DNA of 64,000 bases from Dyella_B humi (GTDB lineage: Bacteria > Pseudomonadota > Gammaproteobacteria > Xanthomonadales > Rhodanobacteraceae): contig NZ_JADIKI010000023.1 in NCBI RefSeq assembly GCF_044904605.1, positions 1,240,001 through 1,304,000 on the forward strand, read 5' to 3'. The translations under genes were made by a program, and so were the position numbers. The notes beneath the pieces are model-generated. The model was not told the DNA's origin and made no database searches. It saw nothing but the letters and a program-made list of their open reading frames with translations. Shown one piece after another: positions 27,903 through 35,582 of this stretch. Positions within the stretch are counted from its first letter, which is position 1, and the number at the start of each line of letters is the position of its first letter.

Positions 27903-28022
27903 CGTCATCCCGGCGAAGGCCGGACGGAGCGCGACGCGCGGAGAACGTCCGAAGGACGACCCCGTAGGGGTGAGCGAAGCGAATCATCCAGTCCAAACAT
28001 GGCGTGCGTAGCACACAACATA
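27903..28022. repeat. Degenerate GTCATCCCGGCGAAGG repeat
   Basis: CGTCATCCCGGCGAAGGCCG opens the unit; it ends TGGCGTGCGTAGCACACAAC + ATAAA, matching the middle of the repeat at 24026. The second palindrome arm is missing, so this copy looks decayed. Confidence 0.6.
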
Positions 28023-28042
28023 AATTGAGCCCTCGGCCAGGC

Positions 28043-28414
28043 TCAATGCACGTCATAGAAAAACTGCTCCTGCACGATCTTGTCGTTCTTCACGTGATAC
28101 ACGCAAATCTCGCGCATATCCGCACGCCCGCGTCCCTTCATCGTGGCATCCAGATGCATCGCTACGCTGAACCAGCCATCCGCAATCACCGGATCGCTCA
28201 CTTCGTTCTTGTGGATCTTCTCCACCGCCTCTTGGAACTGATGTCCCTTCTCGAGAATCGCCTTCAATCCCTTCGCATTTCCCATCGGGCCATTCGCCAT
28301 CTCTTGGGGCTCGACGCTAACCGCATCCTTGGCATAAAGCTCCCGCTGCGCCTCTTCGTACTTGCCCTCACGGCACAAAGTAACCAGGCGATTGGCAACC
28401 GTTGCAGTGCTCAT
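28043..28414 (-). CDS. SnoaL/NTF2-like protein
   Basis: A 123-residue protein with the length and pattern of NTF2-fold SnoaL-like domains: an N-terminal helical pair (VANRLVTLCREGKYEEAQRE), an EGHQ-like central helix (LEKGHQFQEAVEKIHKN) and C-terminal beta strands ending VYHVKNDKIVQEQFFYDVH. Such folds are used by many enzymes and binding proteins, so no activity is claimed. It lies between the rpoD terminator region and the intron-split tRNA gene on the opposite strand, as a single-gene unit. Confidence 0.75.
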   Translation of the reverse strand: MSTATVANRLVTLCREGKYEEAQRELYAKDAVSVEPQEMANGPMGNAKGLKAILEKGHQFQEAVEKIHKNEVSDPVIADGWFSVAMHLDATMKGRGRADMREICVYHVKNDKIVQEQFFYDVH

Positions 28415-28563
28415 AACCCACCTCCGCGAAAGATAGGAACAAATAATCTAAGCCCCGCAACGTTAAGATATCGAGCACGCGACGACGCTGCGCCCAGCAG
28501 ATTTTTGCGGCATGCAGCGACACCCGCTTCCGCTGCCGTGCTGGTATCATGGCCGACGAGATA

Positions 28564-28886
28564 GGGCCTATAGCTCAACGGTTAGAGCAGGGGACTCATC
28601 GAAAGGTGCCGTCGCGCAGTAATGCGCGAACGGGAACGGGATGAATTCAGGGAACCCGCAGCGACGCGTCAGCGGATCGGCGGCAACCCTGAGCCAAGCC
28701 GGCGGTACACCGCCGGAAGGTGCAGAGACTACCTGAGGACTTCAGCGTCCTTCATAACAGGCTCGAGCGTCCCGCACCCCACCCGCACGGAAACGTCGGA
28801 GGGTGAAGAGATAGTCCGCGCCAGAGGGAAACCTTTGGAACACGCGAATCCCTTGGTTCCAGGTTCGAATCCTGGTGGGCCCACCA
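28564..28886 (+). tRNA. ileX-like: tRNA-Ile(CAU), interrupted by a group I intron
   Basis: Exon 1 is 28564-28599 and exon 2 is 28847-28886; joined they give a 76-nt tRNA with encoded CCA. The acceptor stem GGGCCTA pairs with TGGGCCC, the anticodon stem is GGGGA/TCCCT with loop CTCATAA, and the T arm is CCAGG-TTCGAAT-CCTGG. The CAT anticodon with these arms is that of the minor isoleucine tRNA whose C34 is changed to lysidine by TilS, not of a methionine tRNA. The intron sits between positions 36 and 37. The same tRNA hosts the well-known Azoarcus intron. Its 3' end also serves as the attachment site of the island that follows. Confidence 0.93.
28600..28846 (+). ncRNA. Self-splicing group I intron in tRNA-Ile(CAU)
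   Basis: A 247-nt insertion directly after the anticodon. P1 forms from exon CAT plus intron C with GGTG across a GAAA loop, placing the conserved U-G pair at the 5' splice site (28599 and 28606). The core phrase GGCAACCCTGAGCCAAGCC is at 28682-28700, followed by the hairpin CCGGCGGT/ACCGCCGG. P7 is made by GACTA (28727-28731) and TAGTC (28812-28816). The last intron base, 28846, is G (omega-G). There is no ORF inside. The size, tRNA and insertion point match the IC3-type Azoarcus ribozyme (205 nt). Activity is inferred, not shown. Confidence 0.92.
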
Positions 28887-28890
28887 AACA
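28860..28890 (+). other. Probable left attachment site (attL core) in the tRNA 3' end
   Basis: The T-arm and acceptor end (CAGGTTCGAATCCTGGTGGG and following bases) are the usual core for P4-type integrases, and an integrase gene starts 188 bases downstream. A degraded counterpart is present at 56859-56888. Confidence 0.6.
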
Positions 28891-28931
28891 TCTGTCCGGC
28901 GACGTCCAAACAAGTCCAAAGAATCTAAAGA

Positions 28932-28956
28932 AACCCCGCTAAAAGCGGGGTTTTTT
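28932..28956 (+). terminator. Intrinsic terminator after the split tRNA
   Basis: AACCCCGCT-AAA-AGCGGGGTT followed by a T tract; about 45 bases after the tRNA CCA end. Confidence 0.9.
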
Positions 28957-29009
28957 GTCGTCTTATGCCCAGAATAGTCCCGAAATGTCCTGTTGCATCC
29001 AATGAAAAA

Positions 29010-29073
29010 GTGAGTAAGGTTGTGAGTAAGTGGCCGGCTCAAATCTTGCCTTACTCACAAAAGCGTTACTCAC
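29010..29073. repeat. GTGAGTAA boxes, likely integrase arm or regulator sites
   Basis: GTGAGTAAGGTTGTGAGTAA begins at 29010 (two direct boxes). Two inverted boxes TTACTCAC lie at 29051-29058 and 29066-29073, the last touching the integrase start codon. The direct pair recurs with one change at 56791-56811 at the other end of the island. Confidence 0.7.
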
Positions 29074-30291
29074 ATGCTCACTGATACCAAGTTGCGAACG
29101 TTGAAACCCCGCGAGAAGGTGTATCGCGTAGCCGATGCCAATGGGCTGTGTATCGAAGTACGCCCCACCGGCGCGAAGCTGTGGCGCTATCGCTATCGAC
29201 ATGCGGGCAAGCCAAGCATGGCTGCCTTAGGTGAATACCCCACAATGTCGCTTGCCGAAGCACGCAGCGAGCGCGACCAAGCACGGGCACAAGTGAAAGA
29301 GGGATTGAATCTTGCGCACGTTGCCAAAGCCGAACGCGCCGCACGGATGGAGCGTGCAAGCAACACCTTTGCCTCGGTGGCCCTGGAGTTCCTAGCTAAG
29401 CGCGAGAAGGAAGGCATGGGGATGGACAGCGTGGAGCGTGGCCGTCGCCTGATCGAAAAGGACCTCGCAAGTATCTGCAACCTACCAGTGGCTGAAGTGT
29501 CTGCAACGATATTGCTGGCGGCTCTTCGCAAGATGGAGAAGCGCGGCATCGTGGAATCGGCACATCGTGCACGCGGCTTGGCTGGTCAGGTATTCCGTTA
29601 CGCCATCGCCACGGGACGTGCCGAACGCAATCCTGCGGCTGATCTGATTGGTGCGCTTGAACGCCCAAAAACCAAGCACTTTGCCAGCATCATCCTTCCA
29701 TCGAAGATCGGCGAGCTGCTGCGTTCCATCTACAACTACCAAGGCTCGCTCGTGACGATAGCGGCGCTCAAGCTGGCGCCAATGGTATTCGTACGACCGG
29801 GTGAACTGCGGTATGCCGAGTGGTCTGAAATCAACTTGGACAAGGCCGTGTGGGATATCCCTGCCGAAAAGATGAAAATGAAGCAGCCACACCTAGTCCC
29901 ACTATCCGATCAAGCTGTGTCAATTTTGCACGAGCTGCACTTGCTGACTGGCGGTGGAAAATATGTGTTCCCCGGTGTGCGTAGCATGCGCCGACCTATA
30001 AGCGAGAACACGGTTAATGCGGCTCTGCGTTACATGGGCTACGACAGCGACACGATGACTGGGCACGGCTTCCGTGCGATGGCCAGGACGGTGCTGGACG
30101 AGGAGCTGGGCTTCCCCGTGGATCACATCGAACACCAGCTAGCCCATGCTGTCAAAGACGCCAATGGTCGCGCTTATAACCGAACTTCGCACTTGCCCGC
30201 GCGCCGAAAAATGATGCAGGCGTGGGCGGACTTTTTGGACAGCCTTCGCGTTGGTGCCAAAGTGATTCAACTTGAGCGCCAGTCTGCCTGA
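29074..30291 (+). CDS. P4-type tyrosine site-specific integrase
   Basis: A 405-residue recombinase that inserts and excises the island at the tRNA. The N-terminal DUF4102 arm-binding domain (LTDTKLRTLKPREKVYRVAD, LGEYPTMSLAEAR) precedes a core-binding domain and the catalytic domain. Catalytic residues are visible as R in RPGELRYAEW (near residue 247), HGFR near 333, H in HQLAHAV near 355 and the nucleophile Tyr in GRAYNRT near 367. All active-site residues look intact. The start lies against an inverted TTACTCAC box, so the integrase may control its own expression by binding there. Confidence 0.95.
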   Translation: MLTDTKLRTLKPREKVYRVADANGLCIEVRPTGAKLWRYRYRHAGKPSMAALGEYPTMSLAEARSERDQARAQVKEGLNLAHVAKAERAARMERASNTFASVALEFLAKREKEGMGMDSVERGRRLIEKDLASICNLPVAEVSATILLAALRKMEKRGIVESAHRARGLAGQVFRYAIATGRAERNPAADLIGALERPKTKHFASIILPSKIGELLRSIYNYQGSLVTIAALKLAPMVFVRPGELRYAEWSEINLDKAVWDIPAEKMKMKQPHLVPLSDQAVSILHELHLLTGGGKYVFPGVRSMRRPISENTVNAALRYMGYDSDTMTGHGFRAMARTVLDEELGFPVDHIEHQLAHAVKDANGRAYNRTSHLPARRKMMQAWADFLDSLRVGAKVIQLERQSA

Positions 30292-30485
30292 AATTAGCGT
30301 TTGGCATTGATGGTCGTCATATCCCCCCCTGACCTACGAGCGGAGACCCTAGTCTTGTTCGTGAACACTTGAAAAACGAGTTCCTGTGTGCTTGCACGAT
30401 CGTTCGGGGCATGCAATGAATGGGCCGCCGGGATGTCCTTGGCGTCCGTGAGGGGCCCCTCACAGCAAGGAAGCCGACGCCCGAC

Positions 30486-30511
30486 CGCCGCCCCTACACG
30501 GGCGGCGTTTT
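30486..30511 (+). terminator. Terminator after the integrase
   Basis: CGCCGCCC-CTACAC-GGGCGGCG followed by TTTTA. It abuts the stop codon of the convergent HTH gene. Confidence 0.75.
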
Positions 30512-30815
30512 ACTTCTTATGCCGGGGCTTGGGCTTGACAGCCAGCATCTTGGGGAAGAGTTCCAGGGCCTCATCCACGCGCCGTCCAAAATCCTGGTAG
30601 GTCGTGCCACAAGCGGCACACCACGTGTGAACCTGGAGCGGGTCCAATCGTCGGGACCCCACCTCACAAGCTGATACAAAGGCCTGGTCGCGCCCCATGG
30701 CCTCGCCCAGCGCTTGCTGGGTCAAGTTGGCCTTCACACGAATAGCCCTGAGCAGAGTGAGGACAACCTCGTACTCCCGCTTATCAATGGACTTGTTTTT
30801 GGGTCTGGGTGCCAT
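30510..30815 (-). CDS. XRE-family HTH regulator
   Basis: A 101-residue DNA-binding protein. The helix-turn-helix is at about residues 20-75: LLRAIRVKANLTQQALGEAM, then GRDQAFVSACEVGSRRLD, which matches the Cro/CI (HTH_3) pattern. The start MAPRPKNKSIDKRE at 30815 is preferred; an ATG at 30842 adds nine residues. It is convergent with the integrase and divergent from the lipoprotein gene, so it may regulate island functions. Confidence 0.85.
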   Translation of the reverse strand: MAPRPKNKSIDKREYEVVLTLLRAIRVKANLTQQALGEAMGRDQAFVSACEVGSRRLDPLQVHTWCAACGTTYQDFGRRVDEALELFPKMLAVKPKPRHKK

Positions 30816-31178
30816 GGACCGCCCTGGTTTGCGCGGTCCCAAACAATATGCCTCCCGACGAAAAACTCGTTTTTCGAGTGCATTTCAGTAAAATTGGCTT
30901 TTTTAAGCCATATGCTCACTCGTTATTCATGTTTCAAATGCAAGATGGCCATCGGGCCCCGGCCTGGCAGCCCTGCCGCGCGCTGCAGGCTTGGCTGGGG
31001 ATGGGCGCAGCGCGAAAGGCGGGGCTTGACGGAGGAGTTGAGAGCGAGACCGATACAGAGGCGACGCCGCGCAAATATTTACGTGGCTCGCCCTCATACG
31101 GAAGCCATACAACCAGCTCAACCGCCAAATTGTCGCCCCGTAACACCCACAACAAATTTTGATAAACAAGGGGGAAGT
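30816..31178. other. Intergenic region of 363 bases
   Basis: It lies between the HTH gene and the lipoprotein gene. The part near 30840-30930 is AT-rich and suits divergent promoters. 30950-31090 is GC-rich and resembles the 3' end of a lost gene, but no start or family is recognisable. A GGGGGAAGT ribosome-binding site ends the region. Confidence 0.5.
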
Positions 31179-32483
31179 ATGAAGAGGAATGCACAGGTTT
31201 GGATGCTTCTTGCGCTCACGCCTTTGGCAATCAGCCTGGCTGGTTGTGGTTCTAACGCAGTCGACTCGAGAGACATTGAATTCAACGATGGGCTGGCTTT
31301 TCAGGTTAACCACCAAGACCCGTTTACCGGTGTTGTGACGTTTGTTCACGACACGCCAGGCATCGTTGGAAAGCTGTATGGCTATGCTCCAATGTCTGGA
31401 TACACCGCTGCGGAAAATAATAATGTTCAGCGCAACTTTACGTGCTCTTTCCACTACGTGAAGGGAGCCATGAATGGCGATGCCGAATGCAAGGATGACA
31501 GCGGCGACAAGATGGCGTCCTTTTCGGTCAATGAGAAGTCTTTATTCGATGGATCGGCCGTTATCTATTCGCCACTGGACGCAACGAAGAAATACGCTGA
31601 GCTAAATTGGAAATCCGGAACCCTTGATGGGGATCAGAAAACATATGGCGATGACGGGAGCACCGTCATTGACGAGATTCATTTGTCTGATGGACACAAG
31701 GACGGTCGAGAGGTCGTAAAGGATGAATCCGGTAACGTTATCGCCGATGGCAAGTGGGATAACGGAAATCCAGAAAGCGGGGATTTTGCTAAATGGAAAA
31801 TAGGAGCCGAACCAAATGGCGTAAAGATCATCACGGTAGAATCGGTTATCAGTTACGCCAACGGCCAGAAGAGTGGCAAAGCAATTTTTTACGCAGAAGA
31901 TGATTCAACATCACCGCCATCCACATCCATCTCTTCCGGTGAATACGACAACGGGAATCGGTCTGGTGTGTGGAAGGATGGTCACGTAGGTGGCATCGTG
32001 AACGCCATTACATCTAGCTTTCAAGGTGGCTTGCCGCAAGTTTTATATAACTTTCCCCCTTACAAAATGACGAATGGCGACACAAAGAGCGTCTTTAAGG
32101 ATTGTCATTCGTATGAGTCACATTGGTCACAAGGCCATATCGCGGGCAAGGTTGAGTGCTTCGCCACGTCGGGTAGTCCAGTTGTTGAATTTGAAATTGA
32201 GAACGGACAGTTAGTAGGCGATGTCCTATTTCATGATCCTAGTTCGGGTCAAATCGTGACTATTCACCAGCAGGATGGTCGAGAGGTGTCGGAGAGCGGA
32301 GCGGAATCTACGTCGCAGGCGGCTCCACAAACAGCCCCTCGGTCTGCACCAGGCAGTGACGGGTGCGTCAATAAATGGATCGATGCCTTCCATAAGGAGC
32401 AGGGAGAGGACGCGTCAATCTCCAACGATCAGCTGAGCGAGTGGCAAGATGATTGCCAGCAAGGGAAGCAGGCTGCTCTGTAG
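31179..32483 (+). CDS. Lipoprotein with YwqK/MORN-like repeats
   Basis: A 434-residue exported lipoprotein. Signal peptide MKRNAQVWMLLALTPLAISL ends in lipobox LAGC, so Cys23 is the likely lipidated residue. The body has repeated short beta motifs such as DGHKDGREVVKDESGNVIAD, NGQKSGKAIFYAEDD and YDNGNRSGVWKDG, typical of YwqK/MORN-type repeat proteins (some annotated as antitoxins). The C-terminus (residues about 375-434) is an SQAAPQTAPRSAPG linker and a short helical domain. A good SD (GGGGGAAG) precedes it. Lower GC than the backbone suggests transfer. Function unknown. Confidence 0.75.
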   Translation: MKRNAQVWMLLALTPLAISLAGCGSNAVDSRDIEFNDGLAFQVNHQDPFTGVVTFVHDTPGIVGKLYGYAPMSGYTAAENNNVQRNFTCSFHYVKGAMNGDAECKDDSGDKMASFSVNEKSLFDGSAVIYSPLDATKKYAELNWKSGTLDGDQKTYGDDGSTVIDEIHLSDGHKDGREVVKDESGNVIADGKWDNGNPESGDFAKWKIGAEPNGVKIITVESVISYANGQKSGKAIFYAEDDSTSPPSTSISSGEYDNGNRSGVWKDGHVGGIVNAITSSFQGGLPQVLYNFPPYKMTNGDTKSVFKDCHSYESHWSQGHIAGKVECFATSGSPVVEFEIENGQLVGDVLFHDPSSGQIVTIHQQDGREVSESGAESTSQAAPQTAPRSAPGSDGCVNKWIDAFHKEQGEDASISNDQLSEWQDDCQQGKQAAL

Positions 32484-32501
32484 CAACATATCAAACCAAC
32501 C

Positions 32502-32543
32502 CATAAGCCTGGATCGCTCCGTAAGGAGCGATCCAGGCTTATG
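32502..32543. repeat. Perfect 19-bp stem-loop between two genes
   Basis: CATAAGCCTGGATCGCTCC at 32502-32520, loop GTAA, exact reverse complement at 32525-32543. There is no T tract, so it is not a typical terminator; it may be a processing or operator site, or a weak transcription stop. Confidence 0.85.
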
Positions 32544-32579
32544 CATGTCGTTGCAATCAACCAGCAAATAGAGGAATAG

Positions 32580-33698
32580 ATGGACGCTGTGACATTGATT
32601 TTGACGCTGCTGACAGCCTTCAACCTGTCGATGTTGGTGATGAAGGCCTACGGCGACAAGTTTCCCCAGCCGAATGTGCGAGCAAGACATGTCGGTTGGC
32701 TCCAAGGATGGCGAAACACCCAGAAGCCACTCCAGCGATACTGGATTCAAGTCGCGATCATGTTTGCGATCATGCTGCTGTTCAACTTTGCGGGCCAGAT
32801 GTTCGTGGGCTTTCTGGTGTTCGTTCGTTTGATCGTGTTCGTTCTTGGGTACAAACGGGCCAAGCTACAGATCGCCCAGGCGACGTCGCTACAATCCCCT
32901 CTAGCAGCAAGCAGGCAGCTGATTATTCAAGCGGAGGCGGCCCAGGGCCACGCTCCCGCCGTAGAGCAGTCACAGGCACCGCAAACAACAGTTCTCCAAG
33001 CGCCACCTCTCCCTTCGGGGAAAGGTTACATGGGCAACGGGACGTGGGTGCTCCTGATCGTCATCGTGGTCTGCGCCACCGCGGCGTTCCTTGGCTATCT
33101 CTATATCCGCTCGCATCCGCTCGATAACTACGTCGGAAGCGCCCCAGACAACAGTCCTGCCAGTAGCGACACCACATCGACACTTTCGGGCGCGCTGGGT
33201 GATTCGGACGGTGATACCCATGCCTCCGGGTCGACCGCGGCCAGCGAATCGGCACCGCAAGTTGCTCAGGTGCAACAGCCAGCGCAGACCCCAAGCCAAC
33301 AAGCGATGCAACAGGCCGTCCAGCAAGACATGGCAGCCCAAACGCAGGGCGGCAGCTCGAAGGTGACACCGAGCACCTACGGCAACGTGGTGGCCTCGTT
33401 CTATCCGGGTAAGTCGCCGCTGGACGCTATCGGGGATGCGTTGGTCTCGATCCATTCTGAGTTGACCGTCCTTGAAATGGCACCCTCGGGCTATCCCGAA
33501 TACCAAGTCGAGTGTGAGTCCAATGGTCAGTGCGTCGGCGGTATAGGTACGCCGTTAGGAACGGTCGCCGATATTGCGAAGGAGATGTTCCCAGTGAATC
33601 CAACCGACGTTGGTCAGGGCGGCATTACCTGTGGTCAGTACATCTGCAATGACGGCAAGGACAACGTCATCGGGCGTGCGCCGGCAGCCGCGCAGTAA
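32580..33698 (+). CDS. Membrane protein of unknown function
   Basis: A 372-residue protein with hydrophobic segments at about residues 1-22, 58-95 (WIQVAIMFAIMLLFNFAGQM) and 155-175 (WVLLIVIVVCATAAFLGYLY). A low-complexity Ser/Gln-rich stretch follows (SQQAMQQAVQQDMAAQTQ), then a C-terminal domain with CESNGQCVGG and ITCGQYIC, four cysteines that could form disulfides outside the membrane. It follows the lipoprotein gene and the stem-loop at 32502, so the two may act together at the envelope. I recognise no family. Confidence 0.7.
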   Translation: MDAVTLILTLLTAFNLSMLVMKAYGDKFPQPNVRARHVGWLQGWRNTQKPLQRYWIQVAIMFAIMLLFNFAGQMFVGFLVFVRLIVFVLGYKRAKLQIAQATSLQSPLAASRQLIIQAEAAQGHAPAVEQSQAPQTTVLQAPPLPSGKGYMGNGTWVLLIVIVVCATAAFLGYLYIRSHPLDNYVGSAPDNSPASSDTTSTLSGALGDSDGDTHASGSTAASESAPQVAQVQQPAQTPSQQAMQQAVQQDMAAQTQGGSSKVTPSTYGNVVASFYPGKSPLDAIGDALVSIHSELTVLEMAPSGYPEYQVECESNGQCVGGIGTPLGTVADIAKEMFPVNPTDVGQGGITCGQYICNDGKDNVIGRAPAAAQ

Positions 33699-33951
33699 CC
33701 AGCCCGCATTACTCCCCCTGAAACAAGCAGGGCGCCCCGTCACGCTCAGGGGGCGCGGCGCTGATTCGCGTCGAGATAAAGTAGGTGCATGTGAGGCTAT
33801 TCTTGCGGAGCGGGCCATGTGAAGTGGTGGATTTCTCTCAAGTGAGATTCAGTGTGTTGTGGAGCAGGTTCGGGAGGAGAACAAGGAGTTGTTCGATCAA
33901 CTGTCCCGCGTCAACGATTGCGGATTCCGTTCGAGTTGATCGCCTCGTCCG

Positions 33952-34596
33952 GTGAATGACGCAACGGACGCTGCCAAGCATATTCGCCAACTCATCAAGA
34001 TCGACCCATATACGGCCACACACCTGGTGGCCGACGTCCAGAGCGTTGGGGCGATGCAATCACAGCTCTTGCCGGAAAAAGTTCTATCTGAGAGCTTGGA
34101 GCTAGCTCTGACCCCGGACAGCAAGAAGCCAAGCACGGTTGAAAAGATTCAGATCCTTTCATCAATCATGTCGCTGCACGAGGAGGCCACTTCGTTGCTC
34201 GCAGCGAGGCCTACTTTTACGAGCACTCTGAAGCATCTTGAAGAGAATCCTGCAGTAGAGCGATGGATCGAAACGGGCCTGGAACTCCACGCGCAACCTG
34301 GTTCATGTGAATTTTGCGGAAACACGGTCACTCAAGACAGGTTGGCCTTGCTTGGTGCGCATTTTTCGAAGGATCTGGTAGACCACAAGAAAAAAGTCTA
34401 ACTCCTATTGGAGCGCGTCGAAGCTAGAGAAATTTCCACTGAGCTACCGAAGGTGTCGGACCTCAATCCGCAGTTTCGAGAAGAGTACAGGCATGCACTC
34501 GCACCATTGTCTGATGCGATCAAGTCATTCAATGATGTGGTGAGGTCCTTGGCTGATGATGTTCGCCGGAAACCTGTGCTCGCGACTACGCCGTGA
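33952..34596 (+). pseudogene. Broken AAA_13 (RloC/PrrC-like) ATPase gene
   Basis: Two open stretches in one frame, 33952-34398 and 34402-34596, separated by an in-frame TAA at 34399. The protein matches the middle of AAA_13 ATPases: a helical region, ERWIETGLELHAQPGSCEFC with CGNTV (the zinc-hook-like CxxC), LALLGAHFSKDLVDHKKKV, then LERVEAREIST after the stop. The N-terminal Walker A and C-terminal Walker B regions are missing. AAA_13 includes RloC and PrrC anticodon-nuclease ATPases that act against phages. This is therefore a remnant of a former defence gene; translation of a small product is possible but unlikely. Confidence 0.7.
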
Positions 34597-34652
34597 TCGA
34601 GTTCGATGAAGGGGCCGGTGCGTGGAGGCCTTCGCGGGAACGGCGGCACAGC

Positions 34653-35534
34653 TCACGCATTCCGTTCGGACATCGGTTCTCGTGAGAGAAATTCGAGGGC
34701 CTTGGGCACGAAGTCGGTATGGAACTGAAAAACTGCACCGTGCCCGGAGTCGGGATAGATGACGAGTTCGCAGTTGGGAAGGCGCTTGGCCAGATCGTAA
34801 GTATTGGAGCTTGGGACCATGCGATCTCCATCGCCATTCGCGACAAGTACGGGTTGGTAAATCCTGGACAGATCCGCGGGTGACTTCGCACCCCACTTGC
34901 GCAGTGCTTTCAACTGGGCCTGCAGCGCGGCGACGGTAATGGCGTCATCGCGATTCTCCGAGCGTTCTTTCAAGCGCTGCAGAAACTCCTTGCCTGCACG
35001 GATGCCAGCTGGTGTCCGGGTGAAGAACAGAAACTGCTTCGGATCCTGGAAGGTAAGCCAGCCCCGGATCATGTCCAGGTACGTCACGCGAGCGACCTTG
35101 CTAATGCCCTCACCGCCGGCGGGGCCTGTCCCGGTAATGATCATCTTGCGGACGAGTCGTGGCTCCATCAGCGCGATCTCTTGGGCGATCATGCCACCCA
35201 TCGAAAACCCGAAGAGATCCACCTGATCAAGACCCATGGCCTTAATGAAGGAGATGGCGTCTTTGGCCATCTCCTCCATGGATGAAGCCGGGGCCCCGCT
35301 CGACGCACCCACGCCCCTATTGTCGAAAGTGATAACGCGATGTGTTGCTGAAAATCCGTCGATGACCCGAGGATCCCAATTGTCGAGGACGGCTGCGAGG
35401 TGGATGAGAAACACCACCGGCGTACCGGGGTTGTCCACCCCGAGCTCCCGATACGCGAACTTCACGTCACCCGCAGTGATCGTCTGCGTAGGAACATCCT
35501 TCCAGGTGACTTTGGATGTCTGCAATACGTTCAT
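34653..35534 (-). CDS. Alpha/beta hydrolase
   Basis: A 293-residue hydrolase. The nucleophile elbow is GFSMGGMIA (Ser near residue 117), HLAAVLDNWDPRVIDGF near 45 gives the oxyanion region, NGDGDRMVP near 233 the acid residue and DSGHGAVFQ near 262 the catalytic His. DNRGVGASSG near 72 is typical of peroxidase/epoxide-hydrolase-like members. The substrate is unknown. It is the last gene of a minus-strand cluster of redox enzymes and lies 48 bp after the OYE gene. Confidence 0.85.
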   Translation of the reverse strand: MNVLQTSKVTWKDVPTQTITAGDVKFAYRELGVDNPGTPVVFLIHLAAVLDNWDPRVIDGFSATHRVITFDNRGVGASSGAPASSMEEMAKDAISFIKAMGLDQVDLFGFSMGGMIAQEIALMEPRLVRKMIITGTGPAGGEGISKVARVTYLDMIRGWLTFQDPKQFLFFTRTPAGIRAGKEFLQRLKERSENRDDAITVAALQAQLKALRKWGAKSPADLSRIYQPVLVANGDGDRMVPSSNTYDLAKRLPNCELVIYPDSGHGAVFQFHTDFVPKALEFLSREPMSERNA

Positions 35535-35582
35535 GTTGCTCTACCTTCGCAGTACTCAGAGGAGCGCGAGCGCTGAGGCGTG

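Noticed and set aside
28599..28850. tRNA-Met reading of the CAT anticodon
   Set aside because: The acceptor and T-arm sequence and the intron position match the minor isoleucine tRNA, not initiator or elongator Met.
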